A stretch of 64,000 nt of DNA from Candidatus Zipacnadia bacterium. Lineage in GTDB: Bacteria > Armatimonadota > Zipacnadia > Zipacnadales > UBA5352. Location: positions 186,001 through 250,000 of the forward strand of contig JALGSU010000001.1 in assembly GCA_029821735.1 (NCBI GenBank), read 5' to 3'. A model generated the notes under the pieces. That model was not told where the DNA came from, searched no databases, and saw only the letters and a program-made list of their open reading frames with translations. The position numbers were made by a program, and so were the translations under genes. Position 1 is the first letter of the stretch. Each line of letters starts with the position of its first letter. Positions 26,784 to 36,193 of the stretch are shown in pieces.

Positions 26784-28037
26784 ATGTTGAGTGAAGTAAC
26801 CCCCCAGCAAGTGTCAGAAGCCATAGACAAGCGCGCCGACGAGGCCCGCGGCTGGCTCATGGATGCGATCGCCTTCGAGAGCGTCCAGGGCAATGAAGCG
26901 GAGATCCAGGCATACATGCTCGAGCTGCTCAAGTCTTTGGGCTTTGACGCCGAGTATCGCGAGATCTCCGACGATATCTTCGACGACCCCGAGTACAGCC
27001 ACAATGAGGACGAGATGTCCTACAAGGGTCGCCCCAACATCGTGGCCACCACGAAGGGCACCGGTGGCGGGCGCAGCCTCATCCTCCAGGCGCACGTGGA
27101 CGTCGTGCCCGGTGCCGACTGGGTCGATGCTTTCGAGCCCAAGTTCGAGGACGGCTACGTGATCGGACGTGGCGCGATGGATGACAAGGGCCAGGTCATC
27201 ATGCAGACGCTGGCCATGGCGGTGCTGCAGGACCTCGGCGTTGAGTTGAAGGGCGACGTCGAGCAGCAGGTGGTCATCGAGGAGGAGGTCGGTGGCAACG
27301 GTGCGTTGTCGTTGATCCGCCAGGGCTGCACCGCCGATGGCGTCATCGTCGGCGAGGGCTCGTCGCTGAACGTCTATCCGGCAAACCGCGGCGCTCTGTG
27401 GTTCCAGGCGAAAACCACCGGTACGCCCATGCACATGGGCCGGCGGCACGAGGGCCAGAACGCCATCGAGAAGATGGTCGAGGTCATCGCGCACATGCAG
27501 GACTACGAGAAGAAGATCATCGCCGAGAGCGCGAACTATCCGCTCTTCGAGCACTACGCGGCCCCGGTGCAGTTGTGCTTGGGCATCATCCGCGCCGAGG
27601 GCTGGCCGTCGATGGTCGCTGGCGAGTGCTACATGGAGGGCGGCATTGGCTTCCTGCCCAACAAGACCATGCCTCAGGTCAAGGAGGAGCTCTGGGCCGA
27701 GATCATGAAGACCGAGGACGAGTGGCTGCGCGACCACTTCGAGATCAAGTATGACAAGCTGCACAATGACTCATACGAGATCCCGGGCGATCATCCGCTG
27801 GCAGTCACATTCAACGACTCGGTCAAGGAATACCACCCCGGGTCAGAGATCTTCGGCTGGAACGTGAGCTGTGATGCTCGGCTCTACAACCGGGTCGCTG
27901 GCCTGCCCACGCTGGTCTTCGGCGCGGCCGACATCCAGCAGGCCCACTCGGGCGGCGAGAAGGTCTCTATGGCCGAACTGCTCGACGGCGCGCGTGGTCT
28001 GGCGCTCGGCATCGCTCGCTGGTGCAACGGCGAGTAA
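26784..28037 (+). CDS. M20 family metallopeptidase (ArgE/DapE type)
   Basis: This is a 417-residue zinc-dependent amidohydrolase of the M20 family, which cleaves acylated amino acids or dipeptides. Metal-binding motifs are in place: LILQAHVDVVPG (His and Asp), GRGAMDDKGQ (bridging Asp), IEEEVGGNG (catalytic and ligand Glu), VGEGSSLNVYPANRG, and C-terminal QQAHSGGEKVSM. The dimerisation domain lies in the middle third. ATG at 26784 is the start. It follows thrB after 43 bases. Whether it is ArgE, DapE-like or a peptidase cannot be decided; the long insertion between strands fits a general acetylornithine deacetylase/peptidase subfamily. Confidence 0.85.
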   Translation: MLSEVTPQQVSEAIDKRADEARGWLMDAIAFESVQGNEAEIQAYMLELLKSLGFDAEYREISDDIFDDPEYSHNEDEMSYKGRPNIVATTKGTGGGRSLILQAHVDVVPGADWVDAFEPKFEDGYVIGRGAMDDKGQVIMQTLAMAVLQDLGVELKGDVEQQVVIEEEVGGNGALSLIRQGCTADGVIVGEGSSLNVYPANRGALWFQAKTTGTPMHMGRRHEGQNAIEKMVEVIAHMQDYEKKIIAESANYPLFEHYAAPVQLCLGIIRAEGWPSMVAGECYMEGGIGFLPNKTMPQVKEELWAEIMKTEDEWLRDHFEIKYDKLHNDSYEIPGDHPLAVTFNDSVKEYHPGSEIFGWNVSCDARLYNRVAGLPTLVFGAADIQQAHSGGEKVSMAELLDGARGLALGIARWCNGE

Positions 28038-28062
28038 GCAGGTCACGTAACAGGAGATACCA

Positions 28063-30135
28063 ATGACAGCTCGGGTTGGCTTCAGGGCACTCGCTGCAGC
28101 GATTCTCATCACGCTCGGCGCGGCGGCCTGGGGTCAGCCCGAGCCGCTGTTCTGGCGGGATTTCTCCGATGCCGAGGATGTCACAGAGGCCCCCGACGGG
28201 ACACGCGCTTCGGGCTTCGCTGACGGATACGCGGTGCATGTATCCGGACGGTTCGGCGAGAACCTCGCTGGCACCACGCTCACCATTGAGGTCGCAGCCG
28301 CATCAGCCGACGGCTGCACGCTTGGCGCGAAGCTCCTGCTCTACGACGAGGCTGGCGAGAAGATCGGCACGGCCGGTTCCCTCTGGGGCCAGCCGCTTGG
28401 CCGCGACTTCCAGGTCTGCACTGAGGACGTCAAGATCGAGGACCCCGCAGCGCATTCCGCCCGCTTGGCCATCTACCGCTCGAACAAGATTGGCACGCTC
28501 TTTCTGCAGTCGGCGACGGTCCAAGCCGCCGAACTCGTGCCCACTGAGCAGCTCCTTGCCGAACTCGAGGCCGATCTGCGCGCGGACGGTTACGAGACCA
28601 CCCGTGAGGGTGATCTGCTCGTCGGGATCAAGCCTGACGAGCGCTGCTACTGGCGCACCTTCCCCGGCGAGGCCATGAAGCGCGAGGGCTTCCGCGAGGC
28701 CAGCAGTGCCGGCACGACCTGGGTGCGCAGCGAGTTCGCTCCACCCCTCTTCCCGGTTGGGCCCTATGTGTACGGCAGGCGCGAGGCCCTGACTGAGCGC
28801 GCGCAGGCGATGGGCCTGACGCTCGACGAGTTCCTCGACCACATGGCGGCTGACGTAGCCGCGCATGGCGGTAACACGATCTATTACGCCAACCTGACCA
28901 ATGACCCGGACCTGTTCAGGAGCGCGGTCGCTGCCGCCCGTCGACACGGCGTCAGCGTCTTCGGCCAACTCACCGCTGACCTGTACCTGCGCCCTGAGCG
29001 CGGACGTGAGCATTACGAGCAGGTCACTTTGCCGACCGTTCGCGAGATAATTCCACAGTACCGCAACTTGCCCGGCGTGCTTGGCTGGATGAGTAAAGAG
29101 GAAGCGAAAGTCGACGAGATGCCGCTCGTGGCGGAGTACCGCGCCGAGATCCGACGCCTCGACCCGACCCACGCTCAGTACACGGCACACAATCACCTCG
29201 CACCCTTCCAGGCCGAGACCGATCCGCTGCCCGAGTGGTTCGGCTTCGATCGTTACCGGTTCCGCTGCCTGCGGGCGCACTACGGGCTCCTCATCTCGAC
29301 GCCTCGCGACATGGCCACGCGCCTGCGCGACGAACTCAGTCAATTCTACCCGGAGGCGCAGCGCCGCGGTCGCCCGATGATCTTCGTCCTGCAATCCTAT
29401 GGTCACGAGAACATCTTCACCACTGAGGAAATCGTCGAGTGGACAGGTGGCGCGATGGAACGCCTCGATCCGTGGAGTGGCTTCCGCGAGGTCGAGCCCG
29501 GCGTCTGGCGCGGCTGGGATCGCTACCCCCCTCCGCCCGGCGGAATGTTCCTGCAGAGCTGGATGGCTGTCTCCGAGGGGGCCCGGGGGATACTCGCCTA
29601 CCACTATTGGGGGCTCAGGCGCGACGAGTTGCCCACCTACATCGCCCTCGTGGACAAGAAGGGCCAGGAGACCCGGCTCTGGCGCGAATGGGGCGAGTGC
29701 CTCACCGAGATGACGCCCCTGATGCCTCTCTTCTCATCGTGGCACAAAGAGGCGCTGCCGCGTGCGGAAGCGGACAATCCCCAAGTGAAGGTGCGCTCAT
29801 TCATCCGCCAGTTTGGCGCCGAACGCTACCTCGTAGTCCTCAACGAGCGCATCGCGACATGGGACGATGATTCCCCGGCGTTGCCCCGAAGCGAGACTGA
29901 GCTTCACTTCGACGAGAACGGGCTCGCGGGTCTCCACGAAGCTGCGCCGCTGAGCTTCTCGCTGACGCTTGAGGGCGACCAGCCCGTCTGGGACCTGCGC
30001 ACTGGGGAGCGGCTTGCAGCGGGCGATGATGGCTGCTACAATCTGACGCTCGGACCAGGGCGCGGCACGGTGCTTGCGCAGGGCTCTGCTGAGGCGCTTG
30101 CAGTGGTCCGCGCCGAACTTGGCTTCACCAACTGA
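28063..30135 (+). CDS. Secreted TIM-barrel glycoside-hydrolase-like protein
   Basis: This 690-residue protein has a signal peptide (RALAAAILITLGAAAWGQPEP, cleavage near residue 25). Residues ~30-165 are a beta-sandwich (EPLFWRDFSDAED, YAVHVSGRFGENLAGTTLTIEV, KIGTLFLQSATVQAAEL) like a carbohydrate-binding module. Residues ~195-560 look like a TIM barrel (HGGNTIYYANLTNDPD, VSVFGQLTADLYLRP, GVLGWMSKEEAKVDE, WFGFDRYRFRC, RPMIFVLQSYGHENIF, ARGILAYHYWGLR). The tail is a small beta domain. It starts 26 bases after the M20 gene. I cannot place it in a named glycoside hydrolase family, but acidic residues at strand ends such as SKEEAK and ILAYHYW suit polysaccharide hydrolysis. Confidence 0.6.
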   Translation: MTARVGFRALAAAILITLGAAAWGQPEPLFWRDFSDAEDVTEAPDGTRASGFADGYAVHVSGRFGENLAGTTLTIEVAAASADGCTLGAKLLLYDEAGEKIGTAGSLWGQPLGRDFQVCTEDVKIEDPAAHSARLAIYRSNKIGTLFLQSATVQAAELVPTEQLLAELEADLRADGYETTREGDLLVGIKPDERCYWRTFPGEAMKREGFREASSAGTTWVRSEFAPPLFPVGPYVYGRREALTERAQAMGLTLDEFLDHMAADVAAHGGNTIYYANLTNDPDLFRSAVAAARRHGVSVFGQLTADLYLRPERGREHYEQVTLPTVREIIPQYRNLPGVLGWMSKEEAKVDEMPLVAEYRAEIRRLDPTHAQYTAHNHLAPFQAETDPLPEWFGFDRYRFRCLRAHYGLLISTPRDMATRLRDELSQFYPEAQRRGRPMIFVLQSYGHENIFTTEEIVEWTGGAMERLDPWSGFREVEPGVWRGWDRYPPPPGGMFLQSWMAVSEGARGILAYHYWGLRRDELPTYIALVDKKGQETRLWREWGECLTEMTPLMPLFSSWHKEALPRAEADNPQVKVRSFIRQFGAERYLVVLNERIATWDDDSPALPRSETELHFDENGLAGLHEAAPLSFSLTLEGDQPVWDLRTGERLAAGDDGCYNLTLGPGRGTVLAQGSAEALAVVRAELGFTN

Positions 30136-30309
30136 CCCGAGTGGGCGGGGAGGAATTCCGCGGCCAACGGCGAACTATCCCCGTCGTGACGGTCGCAGTA
30201 CCGCACACACAAATTTGCGCATAAGCAGTCGCGCGCCCTTCTGACCGCGCATCTGAGGCCCGGGGGCGTGTCGCGCGTCTTATCGGACGGACACAGGGAG
30301 GAATTCGAC

Positions 30310-31389
30310 GTGGCACAGGCACGCATAGGCGTAATCGGTCTCGGGGAGTTCGGCATTCAGCATCTGCGCTGCTTCCGGCAGATGGGCTACCGCGGCGAGG
30401 CTCAGCTCGTTGCCGCCGCTGACCTCAACGAGGACCTGCTCAATGAGCGAATGGCGGAGTTCGACTTCAATGGTTACACCGACTACGAGGAGATGCTCGA
30501 CAAGGAGAATCTCGACGGCATTACCGTAGTCACCCCCGACTACCTGCACAGGATGTTCGTGGTCGCCGCTGCTGAGCGCGGCATCCACGTGCTGTCGGAA
30601 AAGCCCCTCGATGTCAGCATGGAGGGCTGCCGCGAGATGATCGAGGTGGCCGAGGCCAACAACGTGCTGCTGCAGGTGGACTTCCACAAGCGCTTCGACG
30701 AGTACCACGTTGCCATGAAGCAGAAGATCGATGCCGGGGACCTCGGCGAGATCGAGTATGGATACGCGCATATGGAGGATCGCATCGAGGTGCCGCGCGA
30801 TTGGTGGCCGGCCGCGGCGGAAAAGAGTTCGCCCGCGTGGTTCCTCGGGATTCACTTCTACGACGTCGCGCGCTTCCTCATGGGCGGAGCGACAGGGACC
30901 AAAGTGTGGGCCACCGGCGTGAAGAAGAAGCTCAAGAGCCTCGGTGTGGACGCCTGGGACAGCATCTCGGCCAAGGTCGAGTTCGACAACGGCGCCACGA
31001 TCATGTTCGACACATCCTGGATCATGCCCGATCCCTTCGAGGCGATCGTGAATCAGGGAATTCGCATGGTCGGCACCGAAGGGATGCTCGAGTGCGACTC
31101 ACAGGACCGCGGCACCATCACCTGCACCTACGACGAGGGCATGGCGACTCACAACAAGAGCTTCCTGCGCGAGCGCCTCGACAAGCAGGGCCGCGAGATC
31201 TTCGACGGTTACGGCATGGAGTCGATCGCGGACTTCGCCCTCAACGTGAACGTGCTGCTCGACGGCGGCACGATGGACGATCTGGGGGACTACGCGGGCG
31301 GCTACGATGGTCTTGAGGCGACGCGTATCGGGGTTGGTGTGCATCAGTCCATTGAGACCGGCGAACTGGTCGATCTGACGGTTCTCTGA
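30310..31389 (+). CDS. Gfo/Idh/MocA family oxidoreductase
   Basis: This 359-residue NAD(P)-dependent sugar or inositol dehydrogenase has the N-terminal Rossmann loop VIGLGEFGIQHL, VVTPDYLHRMFVVAAAERGIHVLSEKPL with the catalytic EKP motif, and QVDFHKRFDEYH. The C-terminal half is the alpha/beta substrate domain. GTG at 30310 is preferred to the GTG at 30268 because AGGGAGGA lies directly upstream and the extra residues are not family-like. Between the previous gene and this one, 174 bases contain no clear promoter or gene. A terminator follows at 31414. Sugar-linked oxidation would suit the neighbouring secreted barrel protein. Confidence 0.87.
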   Translation: MAQARIGVIGLGEFGIQHLRCFRQMGYRGEAQLVAAADLNEDLLNERMAEFDFNGYTDYEEMLDKENLDGITVVTPDYLHRMFVVAAAERGIHVLSEKPLDVSMEGCREMIEVAEANNVLLQVDFHKRFDEYHVAMKQKIDAGDLGEIEYGYAHMEDRIEVPRDWWPAAAEKSSPAWFLGIHFYDVARFLMGGATGTKVWATGVKKKLKSLGVDAWDSISAKVEFDNGATIMFDTSWIMPDPFEAIVNQGIRMVGTEGMLECDSQDRGTITCTYDEGMATHNKSFLRERLDKQGREIFDGYGMESIADFALNVNVLLDGGTMDDLGDYAGGYDGLEATRIGVGVHQSIETGELVDLTVL

Positions 31390-31413
31390 TCGGCGCTTGA
31401 CGCGACGACAGCA

Positions 31414-31445
31414 GCGCGGCGGCCCGGTCCACGGGGCCGCCGCGC
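31414..31445 (+). terminator. Hairpin terminator after the Gfo/Idh gene
   Basis: GCGCGGCGGCCC (31414-31425) pairs perfectly with GGGCCGCCGCGC (31434-31445), loop of 8 bases, followed by TCATTTG. The T run is weak, but the 12-pair stem and position directly before a promoter make termination likely. Confidence 0.7.
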
Positions 31446-31449
31446 TCAT

Positions 31450-31478
31450 TTGACACGCCTCTTTGCCGTGAGTATACT
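31450..31478 (+). promoter_or_regulatory. Near-consensus sigma-70 promoter of the aminotransferase gene
   Basis: TTGACA (31450-31455), 17 bases, TATACT (31473-31478), identical in both hexamers and spacing to the fab operon promoter at 9523. It leaves a leader of about 95 bases before the ATG at 31580 in which I see no obvious structure. Confidence 0.87.
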
Positions 31479-31579
31479 CATCATTGCCGATAGAATATCA
31501 TGACGTCACATCGCGGCTCGCGCTGCCGTTTTCTTGCTGTACGCGGGGCGCGCTAATGTGAGTTTTGTGAGGGACCACC

Positions 31580-32899
31580 ATGCCCAAAATCGTCACGGAG
31601 TTGCCCGGACCGAAGTCCAGAGAACTGCTCGCGCTTGCCGACAAGTTTGAGCCGCAGTCGATGGCCGACCAGATGCCCGTCGTCTGGGGCAAGGCGGAGG
31701 GCTGCGTCATCACAGACGTCGATGGCAACGAGTTCCTCGACTGGTGCAGCGGCGTGCTCGTCACCAACGTGGGCCACTGCCACCCGCGCTACGTCGAGGC
31801 CGTCAAGGCCCAGTGCGACAGGCTCTTCAACTGCTACGACTTCCTGACTGAGCCGCGGGCCAAGCTGGCCCAGAAGCTCGTCGAGATCACGCCCGACCAC
31901 ATCGATAAGGCCTTCCTCGTCACCACCGGCACCGACGCCACTGAGGCGGCCATGCGTAACGCGCGCAGCGTGAGCGACGGCTGGGAGATTGTGGCCTTCC
32001 ACGGCGCCTTCCATGGCCGCACGCTCGGCGCGGCCTCCGCTGGCGGCTCCGGCGGCGTCAAGCGCGGCTATGGCCCGCTGGTGCCCGGCTACATCCACGC
32101 TCCCTTCCCTTACTGCTACCGCTGCCCGTTCGGCAAGCAGTGCGACACGTGCGACCTCTTCTGTCTCGACTACATGGACTGGGTGGTCGACAAGGAGTCC
32201 TGCGGCAGCTTGTGCGCGGTCATCACCGAGTCCTACCAGGGCGGCGCGGGCGGCATCATCCCGCCGGCTGGCTGGATGGAGGGCCTCGAGAAGTGGCTGC
32301 GCGGCAAGGGCCTGATCTTCATCCTTGATGAGGTGCAGTCGTCCTTCGGCCGCACCGGTAAGACCTTCTGCATGGAGCATTGGGACATCAAGCCCGACCT
32401 GGTGACCCTCGGCAAGGGTCTCGGCAGCGGCATCCCGTGCTCGGCCGTTGTAGGCACCGGCGAGATCATGGACGCCCTTCCGCCTGGCTCGATGGGCTCG
32501 ACCAACGGCGGCAACCCGGTCTCAAGCATCGCTGCGCTGACGGCGATCGAGATCATGGAAGACGAGAAGCTGGTCGACAACTCCGCGAAGATGGGCGATA
32601 TGTTCGCTGCGCGCTTCGCGGCGATGCAGGAGGACGTGCCGGAGTTCGGCGACGCCCGCGTCTTGGGTCTCATGGGCGGTCTGGAGTTCGTCAAGGACCC
32701 GGTAACCAAAGAGCCGGCGCCCGAACTCACGCGGGCCATTGTCGAGGAGTGCATGAAGCGCGGCCTCGTGTGCATCGCGCCCATCGGCATGTACAAGAAC
32801 GTGATCCGCGTCGCGCCGCCGCTGGTGATCACCGAGGCGCAGGCCCACGAGACCCTCGACATCTTCGAGGCCTCCGTGAAGGCAGCAACTGGGCGCTGA
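31580..32899 (+). CDS. Class III aminotransferase (GABA/ornithine type)
   Basis: This 439-residue PLP enzyme moves the terminal amino group of an omega-amino acid to a keto acid. It has TTGTDATEAAMRNAR (phosphate binding), AFHGAFHGRTLGA, LIFILDEVQSSFGRTG (Asp binding the pyridine N) and TLGKGLGSGIP with the PLP lysine. A cysteine-rich loop YCYRCPFGKQCDTCDLFC near residue 178 occurs in a GabT-like subgroup and may bind a metal or be structural. The gene is monocistronic: own promoter at 31450 and terminator at 32935. GabT-like 4-aminobutyrate aminotransferase is the closest guess; acetylornithine or other omega-amino acids are possible. Confidence 0.85.
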   Translation: MPKIVTELPGPKSRELLALADKFEPQSMADQMPVVWGKAEGCVITDVDGNEFLDWCSGVLVTNVGHCHPRYVEAVKAQCDRLFNCYDFLTEPRAKLAQKLVEITPDHIDKAFLVTTGTDATEAAMRNARSVSDGWEIVAFHGAFHGRTLGAASAGGSGGVKRGYGPLVPGYIHAPFPYCYRCPFGKQCDTCDLFCLDYMDWVVDKESCGSLCAVITESYQGGAGGIIPPAGWMEGLEKWLRGKGLIFILDEVQSSFGRTGKTFCMEHWDIKPDLVTLGKGLGSGIPCSAVVGTGEIMDALPPGSMGSTNGGNPVSSIAALTAIEIMEDEKLVDNSAKMGDMFAARFAAMQEDVPEFGDARVLGLMGGLEFVKDPVTKEPAPELTRAIVEECMKRGLVCIAPIGMYKNVIRVAPPLVITEAQAHETLDIFEASVKAATGR

Positions 32900-32934
32900 G
32901 CGAGCGTTCCGAGGCGGACACACTCAACCAGAAA

Positions 32935-32962
32935 ACGGAGCCGCCCCGTGCGGCTCCGTTTT
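32935..32962 (+). terminator. Rho-independent terminator after the aminotransferase
   Basis: ACGGAGCCGC (32935-32944) pairs perfectly with GCGGCTCCGT (32950-32959), loop CCCGT, followed by TTTT and preceded by AAAA. It is a textbook hairpin and also rules out the long in-frame extension of the next gene back to 32380. Confidence 0.88.
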
Positions 32963-33012
32963 GGTCACGATATGACTTCAGACCCTCGCATTGGTTCGCA
33001 GGCGGCCGCGAC

Positions 33013-33702
33013 ATGAGAATCGCCCGAATATTCGGCATAGCCTTCATTACCGGCTTCTCCGGGGCCATGATGCCGGGGCCCATGCTGGCACTGGTTGTTG
33101 GCCAGACAGGCGCAATCGTCGGCGGGCACGCTGCCTTGGAGATCATTACCGTCCTCCTGTTGATGGCTGGCCTGCGCCAGATACTGCAGCGCCCGAGAGT
33201 GCGCGGTATCATCGGCCTTGTCGGAGGTGCGGGGTTGGTCTACATGGGTGCCGACATGGTGCGCAGCGCCGGACACGCCGCGCTGCAGATGGGCGCTGAT
33301 TCCGCAGGCATGCCATGGCTCGAACTCGCGCTCACAGGAGCAGCGGCGTGTGTGGCGAACCCATACTACATCGGCTGGTGGGCGACGGTCGGGACTGGGC
33401 AGTTGGCTCACGCCGCGCCACGCTCAGCGGCAGACTACATCAGCTTCTACCTCGGGCACGAGTTGTCTGATTTCGTTTGGTACGCGATCATCGGTTTGAT
33501 TGTGGTGACTGGCTCACAATGGCTGTCGCCGACAGTCTACACGTGGCTCATCATCACCTGCGGGAGTGCAGTGTTCGCGCTTGGCCTCTGGTTCATTTGG
33601 ACCGGCATCAGGTTCACCTGGCTGGGCGCGGGAGACGATAACGACGAAACTGACCTGCCTGTGGCCGCACGCGCTACGGCCACATCACAACTGGAGGAGT
33701 GA
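33013..33702 (+). CDS. LysE-type exporter
   Basis: This 229-residue inner-membrane protein has about six hydrophobic segments and the LysE/RhtB family hallmark near the N-terminus, GFSGAMMPGPMLALVVGQ. Later AACVANPYYIGWWATVG fits the conserved NP-containing helix. Family members export amino acids or act as small-molecule translocators. The ATG at 33013 follows the terminator by about 50 bases. It ends 8 bases before the hisG ATG, so it may be cotranscribed with hisG. Substrate unknown; an amino acid is the default guess. Confidence 0.82.
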   Translation: MRIARIFGIAFITGFSGAMMPGPMLALVVGQTGAIVGGHAALEIITVLLLMAGLRQILQRPRVRGIIGLVGGAGLVYMGADMVRSAGHAALQMGADSAGMPWLELALTGAAACVANPYYIGWWATVGTGQLAHAAPRSAADYISFYLGHELSDFVWYAIIGLIVVTGSQWLSPTVYTWLIITCGSAVFALGLWFIWTGIRFTWLGAGDDNDETDLPVAARATATSQLEE

Positions 33703-33710
33703 CTCATATC

Positions 33711-34595
33711 ATGGCTGACAAACAACTTCGCATAGGTCTGCCCAAAGGCAGCCTGCAGACCTCGACCATTGAACTGTTCCGCAAGGCGGGCTTCCCCGTA
33801 ACGGTGGACGAGCGTGCCTACTCACCGGACCTTGGTGACGACGACCTGTGGGGCGTGCTCCTGCGCGCGCAGGAACTACCCATGTACATCGTCAACGGCG
33901 TGCTGGATTGTGGCCTGACGGGCTACGACTGGATCCTTGAGCGCGACGCGGACCTCGTCGAGGTCGCCGACCTCGTCTACGCCAAGGGTGGCATGCGCCC
34001 CTACAAGTGGGTGCTGGCAGTCCACGAGAGTTCCGATATCAAGTCGGTGAAGGACCTGCAGGGCAAGCGCGTCGCCACCGAGCTCGTTGAGGTGACCCGT
34101 CGCTATCTTGCGGACAACGGTGTAGAGGCCGAGGTGGAGTACTCTTGGGGCGCGACCGAGGCCAAGTGTCCCAGCCTGGTGGATGCGGTGGTCGAGGGTA
34201 CCGAGACAGGGAGCACCATCCGCGCCAACAACCTGGAGATCATCGACACGCTCTTTGTGTCATGCACCAAGCTCGTGGCCAACAAGGCTGCCTGGGAGGA
34301 CCCGTGGAAACGGCAGAAGATCGAGTCTATCTCGCTGCTCCTCAATGCAGTGCTTGAGGCCGAGAAGATGGTCGGGCTGAAGATGAACGCTCGCGAGGCC
34401 GATCTGGCCGCCGTCACCGGTTGTCTGCCCGCGCTCAAGAACCCGACGATCTCTCCGCTCGCCAATGGCGACGAGAAGTGGGTCGCCGTGGAGACCATCG
34501 TCGAGAAGCGAACTGTCACTTACCTCATCCCCAGACTCAAAGCGGCCGGGGCGCAGGGCATCATTGAGTACCCCCTGACCAAGGTCGTTGTCTGA
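33711..34595 (+). CDS. hisG: ATP phosphoribosyltransferase (long form)
   Basis: HisG catalyses the first step of histidine synthesis. The 294-residue length and a C-terminal ACT-like regulatory domain (residues ~218-294, ending AAGAQGIIEYPLTKVVV) make it the long, HisZ-independent form subject to histidine feedback. Catalytic features are LRIGLPKGSLQTSTIELF, DCGLTGYDWI, RVATELVEVTRRYL and the phosphoribosyl-binding loop DAVVEGTETGSTIRAN. ATG at 33711 is chosen over the in-frame GTG at 33699, which overlaps the GGAGGAG ribosome site. A strong terminator follows. No other his genes are in the window. Confidence 0.94.
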   Translation: MADKQLRIGLPKGSLQTSTIELFRKAGFPVTVDERAYSPDLGDDDLWGVLLRAQELPMYIVNGVLDCGLTGYDWILERDADLVEVADLVYAKGGMRPYKWVLAVHESSDIKSVKDLQGKRVATELVEVTRRYLADNGVEAEVEYSWGATEAKCPSLVDAVVEGTETGSTIRANNLEIIDTLFVSCTKLVANKAAWEDPWKRQKIESISLLLNAVLEAEKMVGLKMNAREADLAAVTGCLPALKNPTISPLANGDEKWVAVETIVEKRTVTYLIPRLKAAGAQGIIEYPLTKVVV

Positions 34596-34630
34596 ACGCT
34601 GAGCAAACACCGGCGTCAGGAACTTGCGCA

Positions 34631-34661
34631 ACGGGCGCACCGTCAAAGACGGTGCGCCCGT
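34631..34661 (+). terminator. Strong hairpin terminator after hisG
   Basis: ACGGGCGCACCGTC (34631-34644) pairs over 14 bases with GACGGTGCGCCCGT (34648-34661) with an AAA loop, followed by CTGCTTG. The stem is perfect, though the T run is short. Confidence 0.8.
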
Positions 34662-34665
34662 CTGC

Positions 34666-34694
34666 TTGACAGTGGCGTGGCTTTTGGGTAACTT
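34666..34694 (+). promoter_or_regulatory. Probable sigma-70 promoter of the zinc-ribbon/TPR operon
   Basis: TTGACA (34666-34671), 17 bases, TAACTT (34689-34694). The -35 is perfect, the -10 matches three of six. It lies directly after the hisG terminator and about 80 bases before the next start. Confidence 0.6.
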
Positions 34695-34774
34695 ACCCTT
34701 GGACGCGTGTGCAAGCTTGGATGCAAAACTGGGACAAACTTCCACTCTGTCGCGCCGGGAGATGTAGAAGCCTC

Positions 34775-36193
34775 ATGGTGGAGTGTAGAGAGTGCGGAGC
34801 AAGGAACTCTGAGAGCAGTACGTTCTGTGTCCGCTGCGGTGTGGCGATAGCGGGAGATACTCCCCGTGCCGAGGCCGCACCGGGTAGCGACACTGACCGT
34901 CTGGACCCCGTCCAGCCCGAGGATTCGACCCCCGAGGTCGAACCTGTAATCGTGGCTGACGAGCCAGCGGCGGTGGGCCCGGAGGCGTTACTGGCTCGGG
35001 CCGCAGACCTGATGGGGGAGGGCCGGCCCGACGATGCTGCAGCCCGGTGTCGCGAAGCCATCGGTCTCGCCCCGGACATGGTAGCGGCGTATTCGATGCT
35101 CGGGATGGCCGAGGAGCAGCGCGGCAACACGATCGCCGCCGCCGGCGCCTACCGTCGAGTACTTCAACTTGACCCGGGCAGAGCGGCCGAGCGCGAGAAG
35201 CTCGAGTTGCTCTACGCCGCAGACGAGTCGCATGAGCCCGCGCCCAAGCGTGGCGGCAAGTCGGGCGTCTCGTGGCTCGAGCGGTGGGCACCGGCTGTGA
35301 TCGGCCTGGCTGCGGCTTTTCTGGTGATGATGGTGCTGGCCGGTATCATTTACAGAGTGCATGGCACGCGAGTTGCCGAGCGTACCTACAGCGAGAGTAT
35401 GGCGGCTGGTGAAGCGCGTCTGCAGCAGCGAGACTATCAAGCGGCTGTGACCGCGTTTGAGGCCGCGCTTGCCGCACGACCGGGAGACAGGGATGCGGAG
35501 CAGGGCCGCGGGTACGCGCAGCGCAAGCTGGCCGCCACGCGTTCCGCCTCGGCCTCGGCTCCCACGGGGAGCGCGGCGCCGAGACAGGCGCTGGCCCCGA
35601 TTCTGCCTTCACGCGGACCGAACGCCTTCCTGCCTATCCCCATCGGACCGCAGCGCGCCACCAATCAGCCTGACCCGCGTGAGCAGCCGCAGACAACGCG
35701 TCCGGCTCGCGCCACGCCTCCCCCTCGAGTGAATACCGATCCAGTCGTGGGCACCACCCGCGCGCCCGCCACCACTGGTGATGGTGCGATCGAGTTCCAG
35801 AACCCGTTGGACGACCCCGGCGATCGACCGCCGACCACTACTACACCAGCCGACGCGCCTGACTATACCGCCAGTTCGGAAGCTCCGCCCAAACGAGGCG
35901 AGATCAATATATGGGTGTCTGAGGAGCCGGCACCTCCGCGCGGGGCCTCGACGGGGTCCGGCGGGGCCACTTCCTCAGCCGCGCAAGCCAGTCGCGCCGC
36001 CGGTTTGCGGGACCAGGCTGATCAACTTCGTGCCGGTGGCCGGTGTGAGGCCGCGGCCGAAACTTACGATCAGGCCATCGACGCCTACCGCGCCGAATCC
36101 GAGGCCAATCCCGGCACCCAAGCCGCCAACGAAGCAGCCATCAAAGCCTGCGAGCGCGCTCGCGGCATCTGTCAGAGCGGACAGGGACAGTGA
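34775..36193 (+). CDS. Zinc-ribbon, TPR and membrane-anchored protein of unknown function
   Basis: This 472-residue modular protein begins with a zinc ribbon (C4, C7, C18, C21 in VECRECGARN through FCVRCG). An acidic linker and a TPR-like unit follow (residues ~70-150: ALLARAADLMGEG, AAYSMLGMAEEQRGN). A single membrane helix, WAPAVIGLAAAFLVMMVLAGIIY, lies at ~170-195. A second TPR-like stretch (YQAAVTAFEAALAARPGD), a long Pro/Thr-rich region and a C-terminal helical unit follow. It looks like a cytoplasm-to-periplasm scaffold. ATG at 34775 is favoured because it begins right before the zinc ribbon with GGGAG upstream. It overlaps the next gene by 4 bases. No known family recognised beyond the modules. 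Confidence 0.65.
   Translation: MVECRECGARNSESSTFCVRCGVAIAGDTPRAEAAPGSDTDRLDPVQPEDSTPEVEPVIVADEPAAVGPEALLARAADLMGEGRPDDAAARCREAIGLAPDMVAAYSMLGMAEEQRGNTIAAAGAYRRVLQLDPGRAAEREKLELLYAADESHEPAPKRGGKSGVSWLERWAPAVIGLAAAFLVMMVLAGIIYRVHGTRVAERTYSESMAAGEARLQQRDYQAAVTAFEAALAARPGDRDAEQGRGYAQRKLAATRSASASAPTGSAAPRQALAPILPSRGPNAFLPIPIGPQRATNQPDPREQPQTTRPARATPPPRVNTDPVVGTTRAPATTGDGAIEFQNPLDDPGDRPPTTTTPADAPDYTASSEAPPKRGEINIWVSEEPAPPRGASTGSGGATSSAAQASRAAGLRDQADQLRAGGRCEAAAETYDQAIDAYRAESEANPGTQAANEAAIKACERARGICQSGQGQ

Noticed and set aside
32380..33012. Long frame leading into the LysE-type gene
   Set aside because: It is out of frame within the aminotransferase and crosses a strong terminator at 32935.
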